Shown: in pieces, positions 11,617 through 23,539 of the stretch | Numbering within the stretch: the stretch's first letter is position 1 | Layout of the letters: every line of letters begins with the position of its first letter | Origin: Prosapia bicincta | Lineage: Eukaryota > Arthropoda > Insecta > Hemiptera > Cercopidae | Assembly (NCBI GenBank): GCA_036971475.1 | Contig: JBAIZL010000005.1 | Span: forward strand, 252,024,323-252,088,322 | Reading direction: 5' to 3' | DNA: 64,000 nt | Program-made: the position numbers and the translations under genes | The notes under the pieces: generated by a model | Databases searched by the model: none | What the model was told of the DNA's origin: nothing | Seen by the model: only the letters and a program-made list of their open reading frames with translations

Positions 11617-13049
11617 ATATATGTAAATATATTTTTTCGAAAATATTTCTGGTTTTTAGTATTAATTTTCGACTAAATTTTTTTAATTACAATTTCTACA
11701 ATAACAAAATCTGTTATAAGTCTTACTTTTAGATTCATAACAGAGTTTTAGTTACCTCATTTTGAAGGTTTATAAAACATACATCGAGATGAGTTGATGA
11801 AACCTCCGAGAAGCCTGTCACAATACATTTTATTACACGATTTTTATTATTTACTAAATTTTAAATCAAATCAGTGCAAATTGAATCAGTCCCTTAATTG
11901 AAAGAAGTTTATGTTGCACATTTACTGTTGTATTGGACTGGGTAGTTACTACCAACAATCGTTATCTCCCTATACTTCCTTTTATCTACAGAGTAAATTT
12001 TTATAAAAAGTGCTTCAATTATTATTGTTAGTAATTTAATAACCATGCCCAAACTGCAGTTTTTGTTTTTTATAATTTTGCCAAACGGCTGAGCAGATGT
12101 TTTGGTGACAGGTTAACACCTGTCTTACAGCGGCATAGTACATGCCCAACCCCACCCAGTGGGTTGCACTTAATAAGGAGTTGAACTTTTGGCAGTTTTA
12201 TGTTCTTTAATGTCAGTCGTTCTGCGTCGTTTCAAATTACGTCTTTACATCTACACAGTAAGTTTAGAAAAACCAAGTTATAAAGTATCTCGGTAAAAGT
12301 ATTATTCCAGTTAAACGTGACCTCGACTACATAAACAATATTAAAATACGTTTTCTTATAAAATATGCCCTGTTTATAGAAACATTTTTTAATTGAAAAA
12401 TTGAAAATTGAAAATAATCAAATTTGAAAGATAATGAAGGACGTTTCTGCTGGTGTTACAGCTTTCTGTCGAGGGAGAAAGGCACGAACATTCTGTCGAA
12501 TGTATGTTTTGATGAACCTGGGCCATGTATAGTTTGAGATATGCCCCGAAGGTAAATCTGAAATGTTCAAAGTATTTGGAGCTTATATCTGATAGTAAAT
12601 TTAGTATTTAAATAAAAATATATGTTTAAAAACGTACTGGTCTATATGTCAGAGTTTATCTTAAGGAAACACTAAGTTTATCTTGAGCGTATTTTCCAAA
12701 AAAAAGAAACGAAAACAAATAACTTTGTGAAACGCTGACTATTCCTAAAATGCATATATAAATATTGAATTCTTTGATAATTAAAAAACAATAAAATAAA
12801 ATTTAAAGTTGAACTTCAGTATAAAAAAGTTGCATTATTTAGAATAATATAGGAATAAAGCATTAGGTAGACTAGAGTAATCAAAAGTGAATGAGTTCTT
12901 AGACAAACTGTGGCTAATTGTGTTCAGACTTAATGGAAAACTAATAGTTTAAACGTTTCGCAACTCGTGAATGGTGAGACATGTAACATAACGATGGGTT
13001 TGAAAACCCTTTTAGATTAAACAAATAATGCAACAAAATTAATTAAAAG
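11613..13049. other. AT-rich interior between the mirrored modules
   Basis: About 1.4 kb with no recognisable coding sequence, RNA or tandem repeat. If the inverted arms at 11,364 and 13,327 are termini of one element, this would be its non-coding interior. Confidence 0.5.
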
Positions 13050-13064
13050 TATTTTGACTTAGTT

Positions 13065-13138
<74 letters not shown>

Positions 13139-13166
13139 TTTGTGCGTGCGCGTACGTGCGTGCTGA

Positions 13167-13197
<31 letters not shown>

Positions 13198-13220
13198 TGT
13201 GTGTTGTATGTGTGTGTGTG
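13050..13220. repeat. (TA)n(GT)n compound microsatellite
   Basis: The end fragment of palindrome family A ('gtattttgacttagttcttt', about 13,050-13,067) is followed by TA to 13,116 and then GT runs with GTGCGT variants and a G-run at 13,220-13,229. This mirrors the order found at 11,290-11,612. Confidence 0.93.
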
Positions 13221-13227
13221 GGGGGGG

Positions 13228-13327
13228 GGTTGTCTTCTCAAACAATCTTAAATACTTCTTTGACACTAGGACTTATATCCTTAAAAATAGCTATAATTAC
13301 TGCAGAATACTGGGAACAACTTTATAT
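13228..13327 (-). repeat. Right arm of the mirrored module pair
   Basis: Inverted copy of 11,364-11,462, from 'ggttgtcttctcaaac' to 'gggaacaacttta'. Confidence 0.88.
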
Positions 13328-13410
13328 ATTTCGTTAACATCAGAGCTTAGCTCTTTACAAACAACCCTAGTTACTACAGTAACGTGAATACTAACCTCCT
13401 TTACAATTAC

Positions 13411-16400
13411 TGTTACCAAAACATACATCGCAATGAAGTGTTACCAAGACATACCTCGCAGTGCAGAGTTTTCAAGACATACCTCGAAGTTCAATGTTAC
13501 CAAGACATACCTCGAAGTTCAATGTTACCAAGACATACCTCGAAGTTCAATGTTACCAAGACATACCTCGCAGTGCAGTGGTATCAAGACATACCTCTCA
13601 GTTCAATGTTACCTAGACATACCTCGCAGTGCAGAGTTTTCAAGACATACCTCGAAGTTCAATGTTACCAAGACATACCTCGCAGTGCAGTGGTATCAAG
13701 ACATACCTCTCAGTGGAGTATTACCAATATATACCTCGCAGTGCAGTGTTACCAAGACATACCTCGCAGTGCAGAGTTTTCAAGACATACCTCGAAGTTC
13801 AATGTTACCAAGACATACCTCGCAGTGCAGTGGTATCAAGACATACCTCTCAGTGGAGTATTACCAATATATACCTCGCAGTGCAGTGTTACCAAGACAT
13901 ACCTCGCAGTGCAGAGTTTTCAAGACATACCTCGAAGTTCAATGTTACCAAGACATACCTCGCAGTGCAGTGGTATCAAGACATACCTCTCAGTGGAGTA
14001 TTACCAATATATACCTCGCAGTGCAGTGTTACCAAGACATACCTCGCAGTGCAGTGGTATCAAGACATACCTCTCAGTTCAATGTTACCTAGACATACCT
14101 CGCAGTGCAGAGTTTTCAAGACATACCTCGAAGTTCAATGTTACCAAGACATACCTCGCAGTGCAGTGGTATCAAGACATACCTCTCAGTGGAGTATTAC
14201 CAATATATACCTCGCAGTGCAGTGTTACCAAGACATACCTCGCAGTGCAGTGTTACCAATATATACCTCGCAGTGCAGTGTTACCAAGACATACCTCGCA
14301 GTGCAGTGGTATCAAGACATACCTCTCAGTTCAATGTTACCTAGACATACCTCGCAGTGCAGAGTTTTCAAGACATACCTCGAAGTTCAATGTTACCAAG
14401 ACATACCTCGCAGTGCAGTGGTATCAAGACATACCTCTCAGTGGAGTATTACCAATATATACCAAGCAGTGCAGTGTTACCAAGACATACCTCGCAGTGC
14501 AGTGGTATCAAGACATACCTCTCAGTTCAATGTTACCTAGACATACCTCGCAGTGCAGAGTTTTCAAGACATACCTCGAAGTTCAATGTTACCAAGACAT
14601 ACCTCGCAGTGCAGTGGTATCAAGACATACCTCGAAGTTCAATGTTACCTAGACATACCTCGCAGTGCAGAGTTTTCAAGACATACCTCGAAGTTCAATG
14701 TTACCAAGACATACCTCGCAGTGCAGTGGTATCAAGACATACCTCGCAGTGCAGTGTTACCAAGACATACCTCGCAGTGCAGTGTTACCAATATATACCT
14801 CGCAGTGCAGTGTTACCAAGACATACCTCGCAGTGCAGTGGTATCAAGACATACCTCTCAGTTCAATGTTACCTAGACATACCTCGCAGTGCAGAGTTTT
14901 CAAGACATACCTCGAAGTTCAATGTTACCAAGACATACCTCGCAGTGCAGTGGTATCAAGACATACCTCTCAGTTCAATGTTACCTAGACATACCTCGCA
15001 GTGCAGAGTTTTCAAGACATACCTCGAAGTTCAATGTTACCATGACATACCTCGCAGTGCAGTGGTATCAAGACATACCTCTCAGTGGAGTATTACCAAT
15101 ATATACCTCGCAGTGCAGTGTTACCAAGACATACCTCGCAGTGCAGAGTTTTCAAGACATACCTCGAAGTTCAATGTTACCAAGACATACCTCGCAGTGC
15201 AGTGGTATCAAGACATACCTCTCAGTGGAGTATTACCAATATATACCTCGCAGTGCAGTGTTACCAAGACATACCTCGCAGTGCAGTGGTATCAAGACAT
15301 ACCTCTCAGTTCAATGTTACCTAGACATACCTCGCAGTGCAGAGTTTTCAAGACATACCTCGAAGTTCAATGTTACCAAGACATACCTCGCAGTGCAGTG
15401 GTATCAAGACATACCTCTCAGTGGAGTATTACCAATATATACCTCGCAGTGCAGTGTTACCAAGACATACCTCGCAGTGCAGTGTTACCAATATATACCT
15501 CGCAGTGCAGTGTTACCAAGACATACCTCGCAGTGCAGTGGTATCAAGACATACCTCTCAGTTCAATGTTACCTAGACATACCTCGCAGTGCAGAGTTTT
15601 CAAGACATACCTCGAAGTTCAATGTTACCAAGACATACCTCGCAGTGCAGTGGTATCAAGACATACCTCTCAGTGGAGTATTACCAATATATACCAAGCA
15701 GTGCAGTGTTACCAAGACATACCTCGCAGTGCAGTGGTATCAAGACATACCTCTCAGTTCAATGTTACCTAGACATACCTCGCAGTGCAGAGTTTTCAAG
15801 ACATACCTCGAAGTTTAATGTTACCAAGACATACCTCGCAGTGCAGTGGTATCAAGACATACCTCGAAGTTCAATGTTACCTAGACATACCTCGCAGTGC
15901 AGAGTTTTCAAGACATACCTCGAAGTTCAATGTTACCAAGACATACCTCGCAGTGCAGTGGTATCAAGACATACCTCGCAGTGCAGTGTTACCAAGACAT
16001 ACCTCGCAGTGCAGTGTTACCAATATATACCTCGCAGTGCAATGTTACCAAGACATACCTCGCAGTGCAGTGGTATCAAGACATACCTCTCAGTTCAATG
16101 TTACCTAGACATACCTCGCAGTGCAGAGTTTTCAAGACATACCTCGAAGTTCAATGTTACCAAGACATACCTCGCAGTGCAGTGGTATCAAGACATACCT
16201 CTCAGTTCAATGTTACCTAGACATACCTCGCAGTGCAGAGTTTTCAAGACATACCTCGAAGTTCAATGTTACCAAGACATACCTCGCAGTGCAGTGGTAT
16301 CAAGACATACCTCGAAGTTCAATGTTACCTAGACATACCTCGCAGTGCAGAGTTTTCAAGACATACCTCGAAGTTCAATGTTACCAAGACATACCTCGCA

Positions 16401-16594
16401 GTGCAGTGGTATCAAGACATACCTCTCAGTTCAATGTTACCTAGACATACCTCGCAGTGCAGAGTTTGCAAGACATACCTCGAAGTTCAATGTTACCAAG
16501 ACATACCTCGCAGTGCAGTGGTATCAAGACATACCTCTCAGTGGAGTATTACCAATATATACCAAGCAGTGCAGTGTTACCAAGACATACCTCG
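13411..16594. repeat. 28-bp minisatellite, ~114 copies, with 1,232-bp duplication
   Basis: Tandem array of a 28-bp unit with the core 'ttaccaagacatacctcgca' plus 'gtgcagtg'. Recurring variants (gagttttcaag, gtggtatcaag, ggagtattaccaatat, aatgttacctag) recur in ordered patterns of 252 bp (nine units). A 1,232-bp block (44 units), about 13,760-14,991, is repeated at about 14,992-16,223; shared variants such as 'ataccaagcag' fall at 14,460 and 15,692. The plus strand has long frames of up to 471 codons because most variants lack stops and 28 bp cycles through all frames. They end where the 'cctag' variant comes into frame. This is not a protein gene. Confidence 0.96.
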
Positions 16595-17867
16595 TTCACA
16601 AAGAAATATACAGATATGAAGAGATAGAGAATTATTATGTTTTCTCGTGTTATACGGCTTAACGTCCAACGTGTGAATATACCTAATAAGATACTTCAGT
16701 GATTCGACCAAGTAGAGAATAAAAGCTGGTAATACTGATAAGTTAGAAGAATATATGTCCTATGAGTGTAAACAACAGTAGAATGAGATAGTGACATGAA
16801 AATACTGACAAGAAGTTTTTAAAAATTGAACGGAAATGAAGGTTCTAAGCAAATAATATGTTTATATGCAATTAGAAAGATAAGACTAGACAAAACATAA
16901 AATAGGTAAAAACAATAAATTATATATACAACATACAATATTTTTACAAAACTAAATTTAAGTACGAAAACATTATATTTATTCTTTGTTAAAGTGAGGG
17001 AAAGATATGCGTGTAATTTATCATTTTTCTTAATCTACAAAATAATGCACGCACTAATGTAGCGCATGCGTTAAGCCGTGGCGAATTAATTTTAAAAAAT
17101 CCACGCAGTACCCAAAAAAGTTGAGCGAAATTTGGCAGCTAATGAATATTTATAGAGCAGGCATACGTTATGCATGCGTGTGCATAGACAGGAAGTCTTA
17201 TCTGATCTCTGCGTGAACTAAATCGCGCCTATTTTATTTTAAGAGTTGTTAAATTAACTGTTTTATGTGAAAATTTATCTACCGCAAAAATTACCTATCA
17301 CCGCTATTCCGCTACTGTTGGTGAATCCTGGTCACATGCTATCGCGTTTGTAATGTCCACGTGTAGCCTACACAGAGAGGCGAAAACTAACTAAATTCAA
17401 TGCAAGTAGTCCAATCAATCTGTTACTCAAATAAAGAGATTTTGAACAAATTTGGGTAGTTCTGAAATCTTGGTATGTAAAGTCATGCTACTTGATTGGC
17501 TAAGTCTCCAAACTCATCTGAAAACAGGAAGAGTAACAAAAACCTTGCGTATTCAACTTTATTTCTCATTTTTATCAATAGCAACACAACAAAATATTTT
17601 TCGTTCTTCACAAAATACTTTTAAAGGTGTTCTGTTAAAATAACAGTAAATTTTTACCATTTTGTTATCAAAAGTTTTTATCACTCTAAGCGTTCTTGAG
17701 TTAACAAAGTTGAAAAAATATCAATGATTTTAAAATTCTTTAGATTTTTTGAAGAGTATGCAGTTTTTATCTATGAATCATTTTTCGAAAATTTTATCAG
17801 GTCTAATTTTAAATTATACTTGAGTTTATTAATTACCCAAATGAAACTGATATTTTATCATGTAGAC
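16595..17867. other. Spacer with no recognisable feature
   Basis: AT-rich. Short frames at 17,452-17,643 and 17,724-17,909 have no recognisable motif. A patch at about 17,045-17,220 has several 'gcatgcg'-type words but no clear element. Confidence 0.5.
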
Positions 17868-17930
17868 CAGTTGTTCTTAACCGGGAAGTACGCCCTCTTA
17901 AGGAGTTGAGTAATTTTACGGAGTGTTTTT
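17868..17930 (+). mobile_element. hAT-type terminus (solo end)
   Basis: The sequence 'cagttgttcttaaccgggaa' followed by 'gtacgccctcttaaggag' resembles hAT element ends of the CAGTGGTTCTCAACC...GTACG type. I find no matching inverted end in the following 2 kb and no transposase motif, so this would be a fragment or a deletion derivative. The assignment rests on the remembered consensus. Confidence 0.45.
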
Positions 17931-18955
17931 TTACAATCAAAATATAAAACTATAATGTGTTGTATCAAAAATTTAAAAGTTACAAAAACTTCACTTTTCC
18001 ACAACGACATTCGTTGGTACTTCAAATGTTTCTCTTCAATTGATCGAATTAAAATCGTTTGTTAATGGCTTGAAGTAAAAAGATCTACACAACAAGATTA
18101 CAGATCTTGTTTATTCATAGGTTACTTGTTTATCTATTTGTTTCGTAATTTACTTGACATATTTTCAGACTTTCGTAATTTATTATTCATATGTTCATAA
18201 TTTAAATTCATATTTTTGAATTTACGGTCGTAATAAAATAATACAAATTCTTTTGAGTTCAATTCATTTATATCGGTAACTATAACTCGTGTTCCTTGTT
18301 AATTGACCGTTACTTTAAAAAGTTTAAATTTCAGCCAAGATAAATCATTTAGTAAATATTCAGATATTTTTCAACATTTAATAAAATTGTTTTTCATAAC
18401 AGGATAGAACTTTGTCCTAGAATTATTTCAACTGTTGGTGTGTTAGGACACTTGAACTATGTGATGGTACAAACTGAAAATGAACTCCATTTTCAAGTTT
18501 TTATATTCCCTACTTTCTATTAAATTATGATGAAACAATAGATTTGGAAACTTGGTTGTTGGAAACACCTGTGGTTTACCACAATTTTAAGTCAATTGTA
18601 ATTGTAAACCTACATTAGAGAAAATCTCAAATTTTTATTTGTGAATACTTCGCGAGTTTTCAGGCCTATCCCTAACAGATAATTAACAAAGGTTTTGTAT
18701 ATTTCTTTTGGTACGTAAAGAATCATCTGTGACAATAATTGCAAAATGTCACCTGTACTACGTGTTTTATCTTCGCATTTTATTAATAACTTCGCTAACA
18801 AATTCTATGACATCTTATTTTTCTAATATATAAATCAGCTCTACTGAGTGACCCCGAACTCAAAATGCAGCACGAATCCACTCTCTGGGTTTCTCAAAAC
18901 CGACCAGAAGCTGACATGGTTTGGAGTTGTAGAAAATCATTTGCACTAGGGGTGG
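17931..18955. other. Spacer, possibly the interior of a hAT derivative
   Basis: AT-rich sequence with no recognisable coding motif or tandem repeat. A 63-codon minus frame at 18,610-18,801 has no recognisable domain. Confidence 0.4.
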
Positions 18956-19222
18956 GTGCACATAAATCTTGACCGCAGTCCAATGAGAATGGAAAACAAT
19001 CCGGCTTCCCAACACCTTCTGAAATATATTTGTGAATCAGGTAGAAAGGATGCAGCGTTTCATGTAGCTGTCGAAATGCTGGGTGAAGGTTTTCAGGAAT
19101 ATGATGTTTTTGCTGGAAAGAGTTTTGCGATAGTGCCTCAAGACGACCCTATTTCCACAAATCTCTATGTACAGCTAATGACAGGAGGAATATCGTTCCG
19201 ATTTCCTCTCTGGTGGCGATGA
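18956..19222 (+). other. Unrecognised 88-codon open frame
   Basis: The frame reads MHINLDRSPMRMENNPASQH and continues through HLLKYICESGRKDAAFHVAV to MTGGISFRFPLWWR. Its amino-acid composition is balanced and its GC content is higher than its surroundings, so it may be an exon or a fragment of an old element. I recognise no domain. No splice signals or upstream partner exon can be assigned with confidence. A following frame at 19,347-19,628 (93 codons, hydrophobic start) is also unrecognised. Either could be chance. Confidence 0.25.
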
Positions 19223-19961
19223 CGAATCTGAGAGAGTGGGACAGAATTCTATTAGAAAGAATCACTCCAACCCCTGTGACAAGATTTTAGAAGGGATCTA
19301 AATTTGATGATTTTTACAATTTCTTTTATACAGCGAAAAAACACAAATGGTTATCATCGTGAAAATCTTTTACTACACACTTCTTAAAGCTATGAGTTGT
19401 TTATTTTTACCGTTAATTGGAATCATCTGTTTTTTTATCACCATGCATAATTTGTTTATTGCTGTTGGGACGCATGGCGCTCGGAGCGACCTCTGCGTCT
19501 TTGAAATCCTAAGGGAGGGGATCGGTGTCCAGTTGGTCTTAAGACAGAGTGACAGTTATGAGAGTTTTACAAGATATTCACTTCTCGGGCTTAATTTGAT
19601 ACGACATTGTATAATCCACGGTGTATAGAGTGACACTGGTCTACCTTTATTTCTTATCGAGCTAAAAATTCGATTTATTATTTTTTGTGTAGCTCCAACA
19701 GTACTTGTAACAATAGTACTAACAGGAAACCGAGAACATATTGAACAGTGAATAAGAGAGTGTTTTAAGTGATTATGGTAGTTAATGAATAGTCATCAGA
19801 CAGTGATAGCAAAAAGAAAGTAGAAGGTCTGGGGGTTGCAAGTAATACTTGCTGCTATTAATTTGCTGTGAATAGAACAAGAAAACTGTTCCAAACCATG
19901 AACTAGAATACAAAACCTGAAAACGTTTTATGTCAAGTTTCGTGCTTACAACTTTATTAAA

Positions 19962-21034
19962 TTTTGGACTCAAGATGATGGTGCTGGACTCAAGATAAAG
20001 GTACTGGACTCAAGATAACGGTACTGAACTCAAAATAAAGGTCCTATACTCAAGATAATGGTACTGGACTCAAGATAACGGTACTGGACTCAAGATAACG
20101 GTACTATACTCAAGATAAAGGTACTGGACTCAAGATAACGGTACTGGACTCAAGATAAAGGTACTGGACTCAAGATAAAGGTACTGGACTCAAGATAAAG
20201 GTACTGGACTCAAGATAACGGTACTGAACTCAAAATAAAGGTACTATACTCAATATAATGGTACTGGACTCAAGATAACGGTACTGGACTCAAGATAACG
20301 GTACTATACTCAAGATAAAGGTACTGGACTCAAGATAACGGTACTGGACTCCAGATAACGGTACTGGACTCAAGATAAAGGTACTGGACTCAAGATAAAG
20401 GTACTGGACTCAAGATAAAGGTACTGGACTCAAGATAAAGGTACTGGACTCAAGATAACGGTACTGGACTCAAGATAAAGGTACTGAACTCAAAATAAAG
20501 GTACTATACTCAAGATAATGGTACTGGATTCAAGTTAACGGTACTGGACTCAAGATAAAGGCACTGGACTCAAGATAAAGGTACTGCACTCAATATAAAG
20601 GTACTGGACTCAAGATAACGGTACTGGACTCAAGATAAAGGTACTGGACTCAAGATAAAGGTACTGGACTCAAGATAAAGGTACTGGACTCAAGATAAAG
20701 GTACTGGACTCAAGATAACGGTACTGGACTCAAGATAAAGGTACTGGATTCAAGATAAAGGTACTGGACTCAAGATAACGGTACTGAACTCAAAATAAAG
20801 GTACTATACTCAATATAATGGTACTGGACTCAAGATAACGGTACTGGACTCAAGATAACGGTACTATACTCAAGATAAAGGTACTGGACTCAAGATAACG
20901 GTACTGGACTCCAGATAACGGTACTGGACTCAAGATAGTGGTACTGAAATCAAGATAACGGCACTGGACTCAAGATAATGGTGCTGGACTCAAGATAACG
21001 GTACTGGACTCAAGAAGACGGTACTGGACTCATT
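19962..21034. repeat. 20-bp minisatellite, ~53 copies
   Basis: Unit 'gtactggactcaagataaag' with common variants ending 'aacg' or 'aatg' and subtypes 'gtactatact', 'gtactgaact' and 'ctccagataacg'. Spacing is almost invariant at 20 bp. A seven-unit variant string at 20,221-20,360 recurs at 20,781-20,920, giving a 560-bp (28-unit) higher-order period. The array ends abruptly against a truncated mariner transposase at 21,035. Confidence 0.97.
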
Positions 21035-21792
21035 CGAAGAGTCAGTTTGACAAATTTTACATGAACATTTCAACATGAGAAAAGTGTGTACCAAAATGGT
21101 CCCCAAAAACCTAACGAATGAACAAAAAAACTCACGATTATAAATTTGCTCCGAAATCTTTAAAAACATCAAGAAAGATCCTAAACTGTTGGAGAGAGTC
21201 ATTACATGTTATGAATCGTGGATTTTTTCCTATGACCAAGAAACTAAGTTTGAGTAGCCCAAATTCCCCACAACTCTTGGAGGGTCGAATGTCGAAATCA
21301 AAGTTCAAGGCCATGATGATTGTATTTTTCAACATCCGTCAGTCGAAAACACAAATTGGGTTTCTGAGTGGCAGACATTGAATAAAGAGTACTATCTTGA
21401 TATTTTGGTTACCCTCCATGAGCGAATAAGAAAAAACGACGAGTTGTGGAAAAAACAAATTGTGGATTCTGCATCAAGACAACGGTTCACTGGTTGTGAA
21501 GTCATTTTTGGCCAAGTAAGGTATTCATGTGGTGAAGCATCCATCCTACTCACCTGATTTTACCCTAAAAGTGACTTGTACCCCAACCTGTGACTTTTGT
21601 ATGTTCCCAAAAGTGAAGAGATCCTTAAAAAGAACCTGATTGGATACAGTGGACGCAGTGAAGGTAAAAGCGACAAAGATCATGAGCAACCTTTCGGATA
21701 ATGACTTAAAATACTTTTTTAAACCATGGAAAGTGCGAATGGAGAGGTGTAAGAATATAAGAGGGGAGTACATTAAAGGGGGTAAAGTGTAA
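21035..21792 (+). pseudogene. mariner-family transposase pseudogene, 5'-truncated
   Basis: Fragments in all three plus frames together match a mariner (DD34D) transposase from its middle to its C-terminus: MRKVCTKMVPKNLT (from 21,075), LLERVIT..ESWIF, RMSKSKFKAMMIVFFNI, NKEYYLDILVTLHERIRK, WILHQDN, CDFCMFPKVKRSLK and a terminal RMERCKNIRGEYIKGGK stopping at 21,790-21,792. The usual GDESW box reads CYESW, so the first catalytic Asp is replaced by Tyr (21,210). The second Asp (21,478) and third Asp (21,592) remain. The N-terminal DNA-binding half is missing; its place is taken by the 20-bp array. Several frameshifts and stops are present, so it is not functional. Confidence 0.88.
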
Positions 21793-22935
21793 GTTGTAGG
21801 TAAACAAAATTGAGGGAGTTACAACAAAAGTCTCCTTAATTTATAGCCACACGTTGTAGATGTCTAAACGTCATTGTAAAAACGTTATATTTTTTAAAAA
21901 CAGAAATGCATTCAGATATTGTTTTAAAGAAATGTTTTCCTTGATTAAATTATGTTTTTTTGTAAGTGAATGTTTGAATTCTGATAGTATAAGACTACAT
22001 GAAAAGTAATCACAAGTGGTTATCATAATCGGCTCGAAAAAGTGCCGAGGGTAGTGACTGCATGGCCAAAATCCAGGTTACTGGTTGATGTAGTTTTATT
22101 GTACGCAAAATATATGTGTAATTTATTAGGTGCCATTTAACCTCTAAATTTCTAAATACATTTTTTTTTTAATACACGTTTTTTATGGTTTTAAATTCCT
22201 TTGTAAAATCATCCCCCAACTTGAAAAAAGCGAATGATTTCTGAAAATTTTTTACTGGATTAAGGGGTAGAACTAAAACCCAGAATTTTGAAATTCCAAG
22301 TGTTAACAACGAAATTAATTTTTGTCTTAACAAATTGGAAACAAATATATATATTTAGCATTTACAAAATAATTCAGTTTTGAGGTTAGATAGTGAAATC
22401 AATAGTAAATATATAAAACGATAATAACTTGACTCTCATAATATTTTTCAAATCTAGTATTGTACGACGTGTTTCGACCTTATACTTTATAAACTGTATA
22501 CATTCAGCCCCATATTTGTGGACCTTTAAGGCAATGCACAGAAAAATATCAAATAAAGTCAGACCGGGGTATTTTTCGATTACCCTCCTAATATACCACT
22601 GGATCATACCCTTGCACAAGCATTCCGGTGTCGCCTGCACTTGTTCCGACAGCTTTAAAGTAGCCGCACAGGAAGAAACAGTCTCCATCTCCACCGGAAC
22701 TGCATCTAGACTAGGCGGCCTAAAATAAATCTTCAAAAATAACAGTCGACAAAAATGAAAATATTTAAACGTTTATTTTGACAAATAAAATTACAACCAA
22801 TTTCTAACTTCAAAACTCTATAAAAATATGTTTTTAAATTCAACCCCTTATTCGAAAGTGGCCAGTACAGCCCCTTCTATATATTTCCAGAATTACCCAA
22901 AGATACGTCGCCCAAATAGTTTGGACAGTCTGTAT
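21793..22935. other. Spacer with an unrecognised open patch
   Basis: AT-rich. Between about 22,420 and 22,730 both strands are open (99 codons plus, 116 codons minus) in a GC-richer patch. I recognise no domain, and overlapping openness on both strands argues against a conserved protein. Confidence 0.4.
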
Positions 22936-23539
22936 CAGTGGTTCCCAACAAAATCTTTTCAAGGACTTTATCCTTTGCTATATTAACAACGACACCTCAA
23001 ACTCTTAAACTTAAATTGTAGATTACACGCAAAATAATTTGCGTTATATTATTTATTAGTAAGTAGTTTACGGTTTGCCTGCTCACTTACTTTAAGATGG
23101 AAACTGTTCTTACACAGGGAAATTAAATTTGATCCTACCACAAGTTTATTACAAATACATTCAAGAAGTGTTTATTTAAGATAAAAAAAAGTAAAGCTAT
23201 AAACACGGTTAAGTTTGTAAGTCCAGGCGAAATTCATTAGATTAATTTATTTTAATATTTTGTTTGGAACAAGTAGTTAATGAAGTAAAAACAAGTACCA
23301 TAAGTCTGTTTCAATTGCGATAAACAGAGAAAAACTAATGAATAAACGTATAATAAGAATATTAATATCTTTAGTTCAAAATTATTATACAATGCAATTG
23401 CAATAACTCACAACTTAAGAATAATCTCAGTAAGATGGAATGAATTTGTCCTTTGAGTTCATGATTTCAGAAATGTTAGATTCCATGCTTGACACTTTTT
23501 ATTAATGCAATTAATAACAGCAATTCCTATATTACAACA

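Noticed and set aside
13411..16594. A CRISPR-like array (28-bp repeats; also the 40-bp array at 63.1 kb).
   Set aside because: Units are head to tail with no variable spacers, no cas genes are present and the context is eukaryotic.
13384..16662. Long plus-strand open frames (up to 471 codons) with a repeated QDIPRSAV/KTYLAVQ pattern, as if a repeat protein.
   Set aside because: A 28-bp unit cycles through all three frames, all three frames are open for long stretches, and stops appear only where one variant comes into phase.
22386..22736. 116-codon minus and 99-codon plus open frames.
   Set aside because: They overlap on opposite strands, neither shows a known domain, and nothing favours one strand.
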